Positions 9,652 through 18,800 of a DNA stretch of 64,000 nucleotides are shown piece by piece. The stretch comes from Tuberibacillus calidus DSM 17572 (GTDB taxonomy: Bacteria > Bacillota > Bacilli > Bacillales > Sporolactobacillaceae). Below the pieces are notes generated by a model. It was not told the DNA's origin. It worked only from the letters and a program-made list of their open reading frames with translations, and did no database searches. The position numbers were made by a program, and so were the translations under genes. The DNA is taken from assembly GCF_000430685.1 (NCBI RefSeq), contig NZ_KE387194.1, positions 51,541 to 115,540 of the forward strand. The letters are read 5' to 3'. Position 1 is the stretch's first letter; each line of letters begins with the position of its first letter.

Positions 9652-11747
9652 CTCGAAAGAAATTTGGTCCGCACTCTCTGTTTAATCACATCGATTTCAG
9701 ATGGCGTGAAGTGATAGAGGCGCATAATGTGGTCATCAATTTCCTCATAAATACGGCTCCGTTCGTTTTTGTCTTCTGTATCCATCAGTTTTTCAACAAG
9801 CTCAACGATGAGGTGCTCGTCGGTGGATGAAGCCGGTGGAATCGGGATCGCTTCAATATGCTGGCGCAACACCTTCACTGATGCAAACGATAGTTCATGG
9901 AAAAATTGCGCCGCCCGGGAATTCAGAACGGCCAAAATGTATTTGACGGACCGATTCGGGATCCGCGGGATGACGACATTAGCGCTATTCAAAGAAAGCG
10001 TTCCATGATTATCGTACGAAAAAACAAGCTGTTCGTTAATGAAACGATAGATGAGTTTTTCTTTTGCCCGGTACCATTTTTCCGGAGCCACTTGCTGAAA
10101 GCGTTCCGGTTGAAAAATCATGTATTGTTCGCTCGAATAGAAATTAAATTTAAAAACATCACCACCGCGAATGACCGGTTCCGCCCCGTCCACGGGTTCA
10201 TCAAGGACGAATTCTTGATTATTTCCCGTCACAATGCCGAGTGCGAAATCCGCCTGGTCTTTTAAAAATTCAACCCCGGAAAGCGTCCGCATATGATCCA
10301 GCACGTCTTCTTCGGCATCCGATGCCCTGACGTTAAAAATGGTTCTTTCATTTTTTGAAAAGCGGCTTTGGGAAACCGTGTAATGCTTGTCCTCATGGAC
10401 GACCATGATCTCATGATTATCGGCTACTTTTGTGGTTTTTCGCGCGGTGACCAAGATGGATGGCGCAAACACCTTTGAAAAACGATGCCCCAATAGGTTG
10501 ATTTGACAGAGTTCGGCTTGTTCAATCAGGAATTTTCTCGTTGTCTCATGAATTTGCACATTCAGTAAAGATTCCGGCAAGACATAGGATAAAATCCCGC
10601 CGGGTTTGAGGACATCGATCCCATACTCAATAAAAAGGTCAAAGGACTCTAGCGGCCCGTTTGCGGTGACAAATTTCTGCCTTAAAAGTTCGGCTTCTTC
10701 ATCAGAAAAGCTGTAGCCCCATGGGGGATTTCCGATGACAAGGTCAAAGGTGTCGTCATTTTCTGCCCCGAACAACGTGCCATAAGTTGCCAAAGTATCT
10801 TGTTCGCGAATGTGAAGAAGGCAATGCTCCTGATCGTCATAAGGCGTTTCCAAAAGTAACAAGAGGTTGATTTTTGTAAGTATCACAGCCGTTGGGTCAA
10901 TGTCCCAGGCATATAACGATTCCGAAAGCAGCGCTTTTTCAGCCGCTTCCACTGACCATCCGTTTTCAAGAAGGCGCCTTTTCAACTCGATAAAAAGCCG
11001 GATCATGAAATTGCCCGAGCCGCAGCAAGGATCCACGACCCGCGGCGTCAAGGAGCGATCCATGTATCGGAGGCTTTGGTTGATGAGCTGGTCGACGATG
11101 TCGGAAGGCGTGTAGTACGACCCTTTATTTTTTCGGGTACCAAGACTCGATAATGACATATATAAAAGGCCGAGCAGATCATCACCTTCAATAAAAGGGA
11201 GATGCATGTTTCGGATTTTCCGTAAAATGGTTTTATCCTCTTCATTTAAAGGTTGGGCCGGATTAAAAAGTTCATGGAAGACAGTTCGATAACTGCCAAG
11301 TGCCCACCGCCCGTTTTGGAGACCCTCTGTCAGGCTGACATCTGTTTCTGGTACATGAAGAAGACGCCTTTCCACCAATAAATTCAGGGCGATTTCATAT
11401 AAAATGAGCCTCAGATCGATTTTTTCATTTGTATGGCTCACCCAATGTAAAATCGTTTCCGCCGCCTCTAAATAAACTTTTGATGAGACGTATTCCGCTG
11501 GGATAACATGTCCTTTCACGGCCTTTTTGTTTCGTCGGCTTTTTAAACGATGAGATTTGCCCGATGCGATTTCTTCGACGAGTTTTTCGATCGCCTTTCT
11601 CTCAAAAAGGAGTCTGCGGTTTTCTTTCTCCACTGGTTGCAATTTTCCAGCCTTTACCCAATTACGGACGGTGGCTTGGGAGACAGAGAGCATCGCCGCG
11701 GTCTCCCTTATATCAACATAAGTTGGCTGCATAACGGTGCTTTTCAT
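9648..11747 (-). CDS. N6-adenine DNA methyltransferase with N-terminal helix-turn-helix
   Basis: 699 aa. Residues ~9-60 form a MerR/excisionase-type helix-turn-helix (VDIRETAAMLSVSQATVRNW...GKL). A helical region follows, then the gamma-type methylase core: YYTPSDIVDQLI near 211, motif I VVDPCCGSGNFM at ~237-248, and motif IV GNPPWGY with the catalytic NPPW at 340-343. The C-terminal third should hold target recognition. This architecture suggests a type II modification enzyme that can also bind DNA through the HTH, perhaps to regulate its own operon (inference). Start ATG 11747 follows AAGGGG. The endonuclease gene overlaps its end by 4 bases. Confidence 0.88.
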   Translation of the reverse strand: MKSTVMQPTYVDIRETAAMLSVSQATVRNWVKAGKLQPVEKENRRLLFERKAIEKLVEEIASGKSHRLKSRRNKKAVKGHVIPAEYVSSKVYLEAAETILHWVSHTNEKIDLRLILYEIALNLLVERRLLHVPETDVSLTEGLQNGRWALGSYRTVFHELFNPAQPLNEEDKTILRKIRNMHLPFIEGDDLLGLLYMSLSSLGTRKNKGSYYTPSDIVDQLINQSLRYMDRSLTPRVVDPCCGSGNFMIRLFIELKRRLLENGWSVEAAEKALLSESLYAWDIDPTAVILTKINLLLLLETPYDDQEHCLLHIREQDTLATYGTLFGAENDDTFDLVIGNPPWGYSFSDEEAELLRQKFVTANGPLESFDLFIEYGIDVLKPGGILSYVLPESLLNVQIHETTRKFLIEQAELCQINLLGHRFSKVFAPSILVTARKTTKVADNHEIMVVHEDKHYTVSQSRFSKNERTIFNVRASDAEEDVLDHMRTLSGVEFLKDQADFALGIVTGNNQEFVLDEPVDGAEPVIRGGDVFKFNFYSSEQYMIFQPERFQQVAPEKWYRAKEKLIYRFINEQLVFSYDNHGTLSLNSANVVIPRIPNRSVKYILAVLNSRAAQFFHELSFASVKVLRQHIEAIPIPPASSTDEHLIVELVEKLMDTEDKNERSRIYEEIDDHIMRLYHFTPSEIDVIKQRVRTKFLSR

Positions 11748-12070
11748 GTTCTTTCCCCTTAACGTGTTGTCTTACTCCTATATAGTCTAACACAAGCACC
11801 CTAGAAAAGGTGCCTTGATCCCCAAATAGTGAGGTGGAAAAATGGATGTATTCGGCTAGGACTAAAGATATAATAAATATGGGAATCATCGTTAAAGCAA
11901 AATGTGGAAAAAAGTGGGCTTGTGAAGCTTTTTTTGCCTTGGATACAATCCGTATACAGTAAAGCCGCCAATGCTTCCAGCCATCATGTTGCTAGACGAT
12001 GAACGATTTGAGAGATCAGGCGAAAATTGATGCAGCGCCTTGATCCGTCTTTAAAACGAGGAGGGAAAAT
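11748..12070. other. Divergent intergenic region between the RM operon and the AIM24-family gene
   Basis: AT-rich, no gene seen. A TATAAT at 11869-11874 is present on the plus strand without a clear -35 element. The plus-strand gene starts behind AGGAGGG (12059-12065). No repeat copy is recognised here. Confidence 0.4.
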
Positions 12071-12865
12071 ATGAACAATCACGACATCGACTATAAAATT
12101 TACGGGGATGATATGCAATTCGTGGAAATCGAATTGGATCCGAATGAAACGACGATTGCTGAAGCGGGCAGCCTCATGATGATGGATGATGCCATTGAAA
12201 TGGAAACGATTTTCGGTGATGGCAGTAATCAAGGCGGCTTTATGGGGAAATTACTGGGAGCCGGGAAACGCCTGCTGACGGGCGAAAGTTTGTTTATGAC
12301 GGCATTTACTAACAGGGGTAGCGGAAAAAGACATGTGTCCTTTGCCGCCCCTTATCCTGGTAAAATCATCCCGATGGATTTAAGCGAGTTAGGTGGCAAA
12401 ATCATTTGTCAGAAGGATGCCTTTCTTTGTGCCGCAAAAGGTGTTAGCGTTGGCATCGAGTTTCAGCGTAAGCTTGGCACCGGCTTTTTCGGCGGTGAAG
12501 GTTTTATTATGGAGAAATTGGAAGGCGATGGTCTCGCGTTTGTGCATGCGGGCGGAACAATTAAAGAAATCGACCTTGCCTCCGGCGAACTGTTGCGCGT
12601 CGATACCGGCTGCCTCGTGGCTATGACACAATACGTCGATTATAATATCGAAATGGTCCGCGGCATTAAGACCGCTTTATTTGGCGGCGAGGGCCTGTTC
12701 TTTGCGACATTAAGAGGTCCGGGGAAAGTGTGGGTGCAATCCCTCCCGTTCAGCCGTTTGGCAAGCCGCGTCTTTAGCGCAGCCCCGCAAATCCCGGGCG
12801 GAAAAAGCCGCGGTGAAGGCAGCCTCCTAGGCGGCGTATGGAACTTGTTAGACGGCGATGATTAA
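12071..12865 (+). CDS. AIM24 / TIGR00266 family protein
   Basis: 264 aa beta-rich protein with the features of the bacterial AIM24 (TIGR00266) family: [19 protein letters not shown] near the N terminus, a glycine-rich [14 protein letters not shown] segment, [24 protein letters not shown] and [23 protein letters not shown]. The family is widespread and folds as a double-stranded beta-helix; the biochemical function is not known (the yeast namesake is mitochondrial). Start ATG 12071 follows AGGAGGG. It stands alone, with repeats downstream. Confidence 0.88.
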   Translation: MNNHDIDYKIYGDDMQFVEIELDPNETTIAEAGSLMMMDDAIEMETIFGDGSNQGGFMGKLLGAGKRLLTGESLFMTAFTNRGSGKRHVSFAAPYPGKIIPMDLSELGGKIICQKDAFLCAAKGVSVGIEFQRKLGTGFFGGEGFIMEKLEGDGLAFVHAGGTIKEIDLASGELLRVDTGCLVAMTQYVDYNIEMVRGIKTALFGGEGLFFATLRGPGKVWVQSLPFSRLASRVFSAAPQIPGGKSRGEGSLLGGVWNLLDGDD

Positions 12866-12915
12866 TTTTTAGCGATCGCTCGGCGTATGGAGCCGATCTG
12901 GAATCAGCTTCTCGG

Positions 12916-12941
12916 CAGCCGCCCGCTGGCATGGGCGGCTG
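12916..12941. other. GC-rich hairpin after the AIM24 gene
   Basis: CAGCCGCCC pairs perfectly with GGGCGGCTG (9 bp, 8-base loop). No T run follows, so it is not a classical terminator. A second hairpin at 13101-13116 (CCGGG/CCCGG, then TTTTC) might be the actual terminator. Confidence 0.45.
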
Positions 12942-13146
12942 TCTGAGGTTCTTTCGGCCATTTTGAGGTGAGAAGGAGATCAATAGGCCTTTCAGATTGA
13001 TTTTACCGAATGGGTGGAATAGCAGCCTTTCGGTTCATCAGCGGCTGAAACGTTGCACAACATCCAGATATTGACGATTTTTGATGTTATACAAAAAAGA
13101 CCGGGTGGATGCCCGGCTTTTCTTATCAACTTTTTCCTTTTATAAA

Positions 13147-13394
13147 GATTGTGTATCAGTTGAAAGGGTTCCGGGCGGGAAAATGATATGCAATTTCAGA
13201 TTGCGTATCAAAATGCTGGCCATTGAGGCGAGAAATGATATGCTTTTTTGAATTTCGGTTAAAAATCCATCCATAATTTCCCATTTTTAAAAATTGCATA
13301 TCAGTTGTAAGGCTTCCGGGCGGGAAAATAATATGCAATTTCAGATTGCGCATCAAATTGCCGGCCATTGAGGCGAGAAATGATATGCTTTTTG
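13147..13394. repeat. 145-bp repeat family, two copies (four 52-bp palindromic units)
   Basis: Units of 52 bp start at 13147, 13199, 13292 and 13344. Each opens with GATTGCGTATCA or a close variant and closes with AAATGATATGC or a close variant, so each can fold as a hairpin. Two units plus a ~41-bp spacer make a 145-bp period. The same design with the same period recurs at 46312-46653. Small reading frames across the region are by-products of the repeats. Confidence 0.8.
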
Positions 13395-13484
13395 GTTCTA
13401 GCAAGAAACTCTATCTTTTTTTAGTCGAGCATAAGGACGCTATGGTCCTGCCATTTGCCAAAAATATCGTTTTCTTTAAAGGTT

Positions 13485-13539
13485 TTACACTAGAAAAGTT
13501 TTGCGCAAACGCGTTTGATATATTAAGCTGATAGTGTAA
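13485..13539. promoter_or_regulatory. Nested palindromes upstream of the ferredoxin reductase gene
   Basis: TTACACTA (13485-13492) and TAGTGTAA (13532-13539) form an inverted repeat whose centre coincides, within half a base, with the perfect 12-bp palindrome CAAACGCGTTTG (13506-13517). It lies 63-117 bases before the start codon and could be a regulator-binding site. The regulator is unknown. Confidence 0.45.
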
Positions 13540-13601
13540 GTTTTTTTGTCTAACAAAAAATAGTTTTCTTATAAATAGAGGATAACCACAGGGGTGAAAC
13601 C

Positions 13602-14600
13602 ATGAGCGAAAAAGAACTTTTTGATGTCACGATCATTGGCGGCGGCCCGACGGGGTTGTTCACCGCCTTTTATAGTGGCATGAGACAGATGAAAACGAAG
13701 ATTATTGAAAGCATGCCGCAGCTGGGTGGGCAACTGACTGCCCTTTATCCCGAAAAATATATTTACGATGTGGCTGGTTTTCCGAGGATTAAGGCCTGGG
13801 ACCTCGTAGAAAATCTCATTGAACAAGCGAAGCAATTTGATCCTACCATCGTTTTGGAGGAATCGGTCGAAACGCTAGAAAAACAAGAAGACGGCACTTT
13901 TATTCTCAGGACTAGCGATGGCAGCGAGCATTATACCAGAACCGTGATCATTACGGCGGGAGTAGGTGCTTTTCAACCGCGGCGCCTGGATCTGGAAAAT
14001 GAAAAAATGTATGAAGGAAAAACACTCCATTATTTTGTGAAAGACATGAACCGATTTAAGGGGAAAAAAGTTGTTATCTCCGGTGGCGGCGATTCGGCGG
14101 TTGACTGGGCCAATATGCTTGAGCCGATTGCTGAAAAAGTTTACATCGTTCACCGGCGGGATAAGTTCCGCGCCCATGAACGCAGTGTTGAGCAGATGTT
14201 GCAATCAAGCGTTGTGGTCAAAACGCCATTTGTCATTACCGAATTGCATGGCGACGGCGACAACATTCACGAAGTCGTCATTCAAACACCAAAGGGAGAA
14301 AATACGGAAACGATTGAAGTGGATGAGGTCATCGTTAACCATGGTTTTATTTCCGCTCTCGGCCCCATTAAAGACTGGGGGCTTGAGATCGAGAAGAATT
14401 CCATCGTAGTCAATACGAAGATGGAAACCAATATCGAAGGGGTGTATGCGGCGGGCGACGTCACCACTTATCCTGGTAAAGTCAAACTCATTGCCACGGG
14501 ATTCGGTGAAGGGCCAACGGCTGTGAATAATGCCAAATCCTATCTTGACCCTAAAGCGCGTACCCAACCGATGCACAGTACTTCGATGTTCGGGCAATAA
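13602..14600 (+). CDS. yumC: Ferredoxin--NADP(+) reductase, thioredoxin-reductase-like type (YumC family)
   Basis: 332 aa flavoprotein that moves electrons between NADPH and ferredoxin or flavodoxin. FAD-binding [18 protein letters not shown] at the N terminus, then [21 protein letters not shown], the NAD(P)-binding [13 protein letters not shown] near residue 160, and the C-terminal [19 protein letters not shown] that closes the FAD site. It lacks the CxxC redox pair of true thioredoxin reductases, as expected for this subfamily. Start ATG 13602 follows AGGGGTGA. Single gene, ended by the hairpin shared with convergent gltC. Confidence 0.95.
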   Translation: MSEKELFDVTIIGGGPTGLFTAFYSGMRQMKTKIIESMPQLGGQLTALYPEKYIYDVAGFPRIKAWDLVENLIEQAKQFDPTIVLEESVETLEKQEDGTFILRTSDGSEHYTRTVIITAGVGAFQPRRLDLENEKMYEGKTLHYFVKDMNRFKGKKVVISGGGDSAVDWANMLEPIAEKVYIVHRRDKFRAHERSVEQMLQSSVVVKTPFVITELHGDGDNIHEVVIQTPKGENTETIEVDEVIVNHGFISALGPIKDWGLEIEKNSIVVNTKMETNIEGVYAAGDVTTYPGKVKLIATGFGEGPTAVNNAKSYLDPKARTQPMHSTSMFGQ

Positions 14601-14693
14601 AAAGATAGGCGTCATTGTTGCCCGATCGGCTTAGGACAAGGGTCTATTTTAAGCCAAAAAAGCCGACCATATCAAGCCTCACATAAAAATTAT

Positions 14694-14738
14694 AGGAAAA
14701 CAGCTGAGACTGGTTCACGAAGTCTTCAGCTGTTTTTT
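14694..14738. terminator. Bidirectional terminator between yumC and gltC
   Basis: AACAGCTGAGAC pairs with GTCTTCAGCTGTT across a 12-base loop, with A run before and T7 after, so it works for both convergent genes. Confidence 0.85.
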
Positions 14739-14754
14739 TATGCGCCACTATATT

Positions 14755-15657
14755 CTATTCCCCGAACCGTGATAAACGTTGATAGAAAGACTCCAAAAAC
14801 ATCAAAAGCAGAGACTCCGACGGCCCAAGCTCGCGCCGCTTCGGTATCACCACGCCGACTGACCGATAGAGTTCGGGATCGACCAGCGGGATTTTAACGA
14901 GATCTAAAGAGAGATTCAAAAGGGCATTTTCGGGCAGGATCGCCACGCCGAAGCCGGACGCAACAAGTGATTTAATGGTCTCGATATCTTCGCCTTCAAA
15001 AGACAGTTTCGGTTGAAAACCGATTTGTTCGCAAGTTTTGATAAAGTATTCGTGAAGCACATGTCCCTGATGAAAACCGACAAAAAGCTCGTCTCTTAAT
15101 TGGTCTAAACGAAGAAAGTTTTGCTCGGACATCGGATGTGTTGTCGGTAATATCGCATAAAATTGCTCGCGGTAAAAGATGCGGCCGTCCACATTGTTAT
15201 GTTCTTTAGGTACAGGGGCACAAAAAACGATATCGAGCTTTCCTTTTTCCACCTGTTCGATTAACGAGGATTGAGAGGCTTGATATAACTGAAACCGAAT
15301 CCCGGGATACTGTTCGCGAAATTGAGAGAGGGCAATCGGCAGCGTATGGGCCGATAAGCTTGTGGCGAATCCTAGGCGAATCATGCCTTTTTCCGGGTTT
15401 AAATATTCTTCAATTTTCTCAATGCCTTGTTCAATCTCTGCTACCGCGCGTTCGGCGTAATCGAGAAAAACCCGCCCGATCGACGTGAGCTGGACATTCC
15501 GGCCTTCTCTTGTAAAAAGAGAAACGCCAAGCTCTGCTTCAAGCAGGTTGATCTGTCGGCTAACCGCTGATTGGGCTACATGCAACCGATGCGCGGCTTC
15601 AGTGACATGCTCGTGTCTTGCAACTTCAATAAAATATAAAATTTGCCGCCATTCCAT
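14755..15657 (-). CDS. gltC: LysR-type transcriptional activator of glutamate synthase, GltC
   Basis: 300 aa LysR regulator: N-terminal winged HTH (FIEVARHEHVTEAAHRLHVAQSAVSRQI is one continuous motif at residues ~8-35), then the effector-binding domain. Divergent from gltA, the arrangement known for GltC in B. subtilis, where it activates gltAB in response to 2-oxoglutarate and glutamate levels. I start at ATG 15657 (MEWRQILYF), with GGGAGG 7 bases upstream; two earlier in-frame ATGs overlap that ribosome site. The family normally begins Met-Glu-x-Arg-Gln, which supports this choice. Confidence 0.92.
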   Translation of the reverse strand: MEWRQILYFIEVARHEHVTEAAHRLHVAQSAVSRQINLLEAELGVSLFTREGRNVQLTSIGRVFLDYAERAVAEIEQGIEKIEEYLNPEKGMIRLGFATSLSAHTLPIALSQFREQYPGIRFQLYQASQSSLIEQVEKGKLDIVFCAPVPKEHNNVDGRIFYREQFYAILPTTHPMSEQNFLRLDQLRDELFVGFHQGHVLHEYFIKTCEQIGFQPKLSFEGEDIETIKSLVASGFGVAILPENALLNLSLDLVKIPLVDPELYRSVGVVIPKRRELGPSESLLLMFLESFYQRLSRFGE

Positions 15658-15683
15658 TTCCATTCCTCCCATCCCACAAGTGA

Positions 15684-15803
15684 GAAGACCCTCCTTTAAA
15701 GCCTCACAACTTACGGGTCTTCGTTCTCCTTAGTTGGCCAAGGGTCTAAACCCTCTCACCACAATCTATCTCATTTTGATATATTTTTTATCTTAATTAT
15801 ATA
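15684..15803. promoter_or_regulatory. gltC-gltA divergent control region
   Basis: A probable gltA promoter has TTGATA (15776-15781) and TATATA (15798-15803), 16-bp spacing. ATCTCATTTTGATAT (15768-15782) overlaps its -35 and has the partial dyad and T-N11-A form of a LysR-type site, so it is a candidate GltC box. On the gltC side GAAGACCC (15684-15691) and GGGTCTTC (15715-15722) form an inverted repeat within the gltC leader. Confidence 0.6.
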
Positions 15804-15875
15804 TTGTTTAGATTGATTCCTTCCACTTAAAATGAAACTAACCTACATTTTGAAATGGTCTCACGGGAGGGGTGG

Positions 15876-18800
15876 ATGATGGCGGAAAAAGGTATGTATC
15901 ATCCGGCATTTGAACATGATGCTTGTGGCATCGGTTTTATCGCTAACATTAACGGAAAACCGGAACGTTTTATTATAGATCAAGCTTTGGAAATGTTAAG
16001 ACGGCTCGACCACCGCGCCGGGCATAATAAGAAAACCGGTGACGGTGCGGGGATTTTGACGCAAATTCCCGATGCTCTTTTTCGCAAAACAATGGCAGAT
16101 TTACCTGAGTCAGGAGACTATGCCGTCGGTATGATGTTTGTTCCAAGAGAGGCTTCTGAGTCGCACATCGCTGCCGCGATTTCGGAGGAGTCAGGACAGT
16201 TAGGGTTATCTTTACTCGGTTTTCGAACCGTCCCGGTTAATAAAGACGTGCTGAAAGGCCGCGCCTATGAGACATGCCCACAGATCTGCCAATTTTTTAT
16301 TGGGAAATCGGCACATTTGGATGATAAAGGTTTTGATAAACGGCTCTACGTTCTGAGGAAAAAGATCGAACGGCGGCTACAGAAAATAAAAGATTTTTAT
16401 ATTAGCAGTTTATCTTCACGCACGATCGTTTATAAAGGTTTTTTAAGCCCCGAACAACTCGGGTTTTTTTATACCGATTTATCAGACCCCGATTACCGGT
16501 CGGCGATCGGTTTCGTTCATTCCCGCTTTAGTACCAATACCTTTCCATCATGGGCCAAAGCCCATCCATATCGGACGTTGATTCATAATGGAGAAATTAA
16601 TACGATTCAAGGAAATCGGTTATGGATGAAAGCTCGGGAGGCGGTTTTCGACGTTGACTTAGGAGTGCCTTTGGATGACATCCTGCCAATTATAGAAGAG
16701 AATGGGAGCGATTCAGCCACCCTTGATAATGCGCTTGAATTTTTATTGGTCAGCGGCATGCATCCAGCTAAAGCGGCGATGGTGCTCGTCCCTGAACCAC
16801 GGGAATCATTGGCGGATCCTGAAATGGCCGCTTTTTACGAATTCTACAGCACTTTAATGGAACCTTGGGACGGCCCGATGGCGCTTGCCTTTACCGATGG
16901 CCGGTTTATCGGCGCGGGGCTTGATCGTAACGGTTTGAGACCGGCCAGGTATGTCGTGACGAAAGACGGCCGCCTGATCTTTTCTTCGGAATTCGGCGTC
17001 GTCGATGTTGCTCCAGCCGATGTCAAAATAAAAGCCAATTTGCAACCGGGCGAATGGTTGTGGGTCGATTTGGAAAAAGGAAAGCGCCTTGCGAGTGAGG
17101 CGTTAAAACGTGAGCTCGCCGCAGAACACCCATACAGCATGTGGCTCGATGAAGCGGTGACGGTACTCGACGGCAAGACGCCATCCCGACTTCCCGAGAC
17201 AGAAGCCGACGTTCCTGTTTTACAAAAGGCTTTTGATTATACCTACGAGGAAATCCAAAAAGCTATTTTACCAATGGTGACGGATGGAAAAGAAGCAACG
17301 GGGTCGATGGGAATGGATACGCCGCTTGCGGTTTTATCGGAAAGGCCGCAGCTTCTTTATAACTACTTTAAACAAAGTTTTGCCCAAGTGACGAATCCGC
17401 CGATTGATGCCTTGCGGGAAGAATGTATAACGTCAACCATCACGTGGCTTGGCAGGACTGGGGATGTCTTAACACCGAGTGTGGCTTGCGCCCGGCGCAT
17501 CCAATGTCCGTCCCCCATTCTGAGCGATGGTGAATATGAGGATTTAATCACGCAATGGAATCCTGCTTTTCAAACGGCCACGCTCACCGTCCTGTATCAA
17601 GAAAAGGAAAATCTTAAAGAGGCGTTGGAGCGACTGTTTCAGGAAGCAGAAGAGGCAGTCCGGGCGGGCGCTACCATCCTCGTTTTAACGGATCGATATC
17701 CGACCGAGGACCGTATTCCGATGCCGATGCTGCTTGCTTCTTCCGGTTTACATCACCATTTCATTCGAAAAGGTCAGAGACTCAACGTGAGCATAGTCGC
17801 TGATACGGGAGAGGCGAGGGACAGCCATCATATAGCGATGCTCATCGGCTGCGGGGTTGATGCGGTGCATCCATATTTAGGGTTGCTAACGGTGCGCCGC
17901 CTCGTTGAAACCGGCCATGTGAAAGGCATGACGAGCGAAAAAGCTTGTGCGAACTATATCAAAGCATTAAATGCCGGCTTGTTGAAAATTATGTCAAAGC
18001 TCGGCATCTCGACTGTCCAAAGCTACCGAGGCTCCCAAGCGTTTGAAGCGCTTGGGCTCAGTGAAGAGGTGGTCGATCGTTATTTCACCGGCATGGTCTC
18101 TCAGCTTGGCGGTTTGACAATTGATGATCTGGATCGTGAAACTAAACGCCGTCATCAAGCTGCCTTTGCGGCTTCGGATTTAGACTCGGGAAGCGTCCTT
18201 CAGTGGCGGAAGGAAGGTGAGTATCACCGCTTTAATCCGAAGACGATTCACTGGCTGCAACAAGCTTCTCGCCTAAACAGTTGGCCTCTGTATCGGAAGT
18301 TTAGCGAAGCGGCAGATCAAGAATGCTTTTCCTCCATCCGCAGTCTGTTGGATTTCCAATCGGATCGCCCGCCAATTCCGCTTGAGGAAGTAGAGCCGAT
18401 TGAAGCCATCTTAAAACGCTTCAAGACAGGGGCGATGTCGTACGGCTCTTTAAGTCAAGAGGCGCATGAAGCACTTGCCATCGCCATGAATCGCATTGGC
18501 GGAAAATCTAATAGCGGTGAAGGCGGCGAAGACCCTGCCCGTTATTTTCCTGATGAAAATGGCGACCTTCGCCGCAGTGCGATTAAACAAGTCGCATCAG
18601 GTCGCTTCGGCGTTTCTAGCCTATATTTAACGAATGCCGATGAAATTCAAATCAAAATGGCCCAGGGCGCAAAACCCGGTGAAGGCGGCCAATTACCGGC
18701 GAAAAAAGTCTATCCGTGGATTGCGGAGGTACGCGGTTCAACGCCGGGCGTTGGGCTGATCTCTCCACCGCCGCACCACGATATTTATTCTATCGAAGAT

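Noticed and set aside
13156..13404. Minus-strand frame in the 145-bp repeats
   Set aside because: Translation of repeat units, not a gene.
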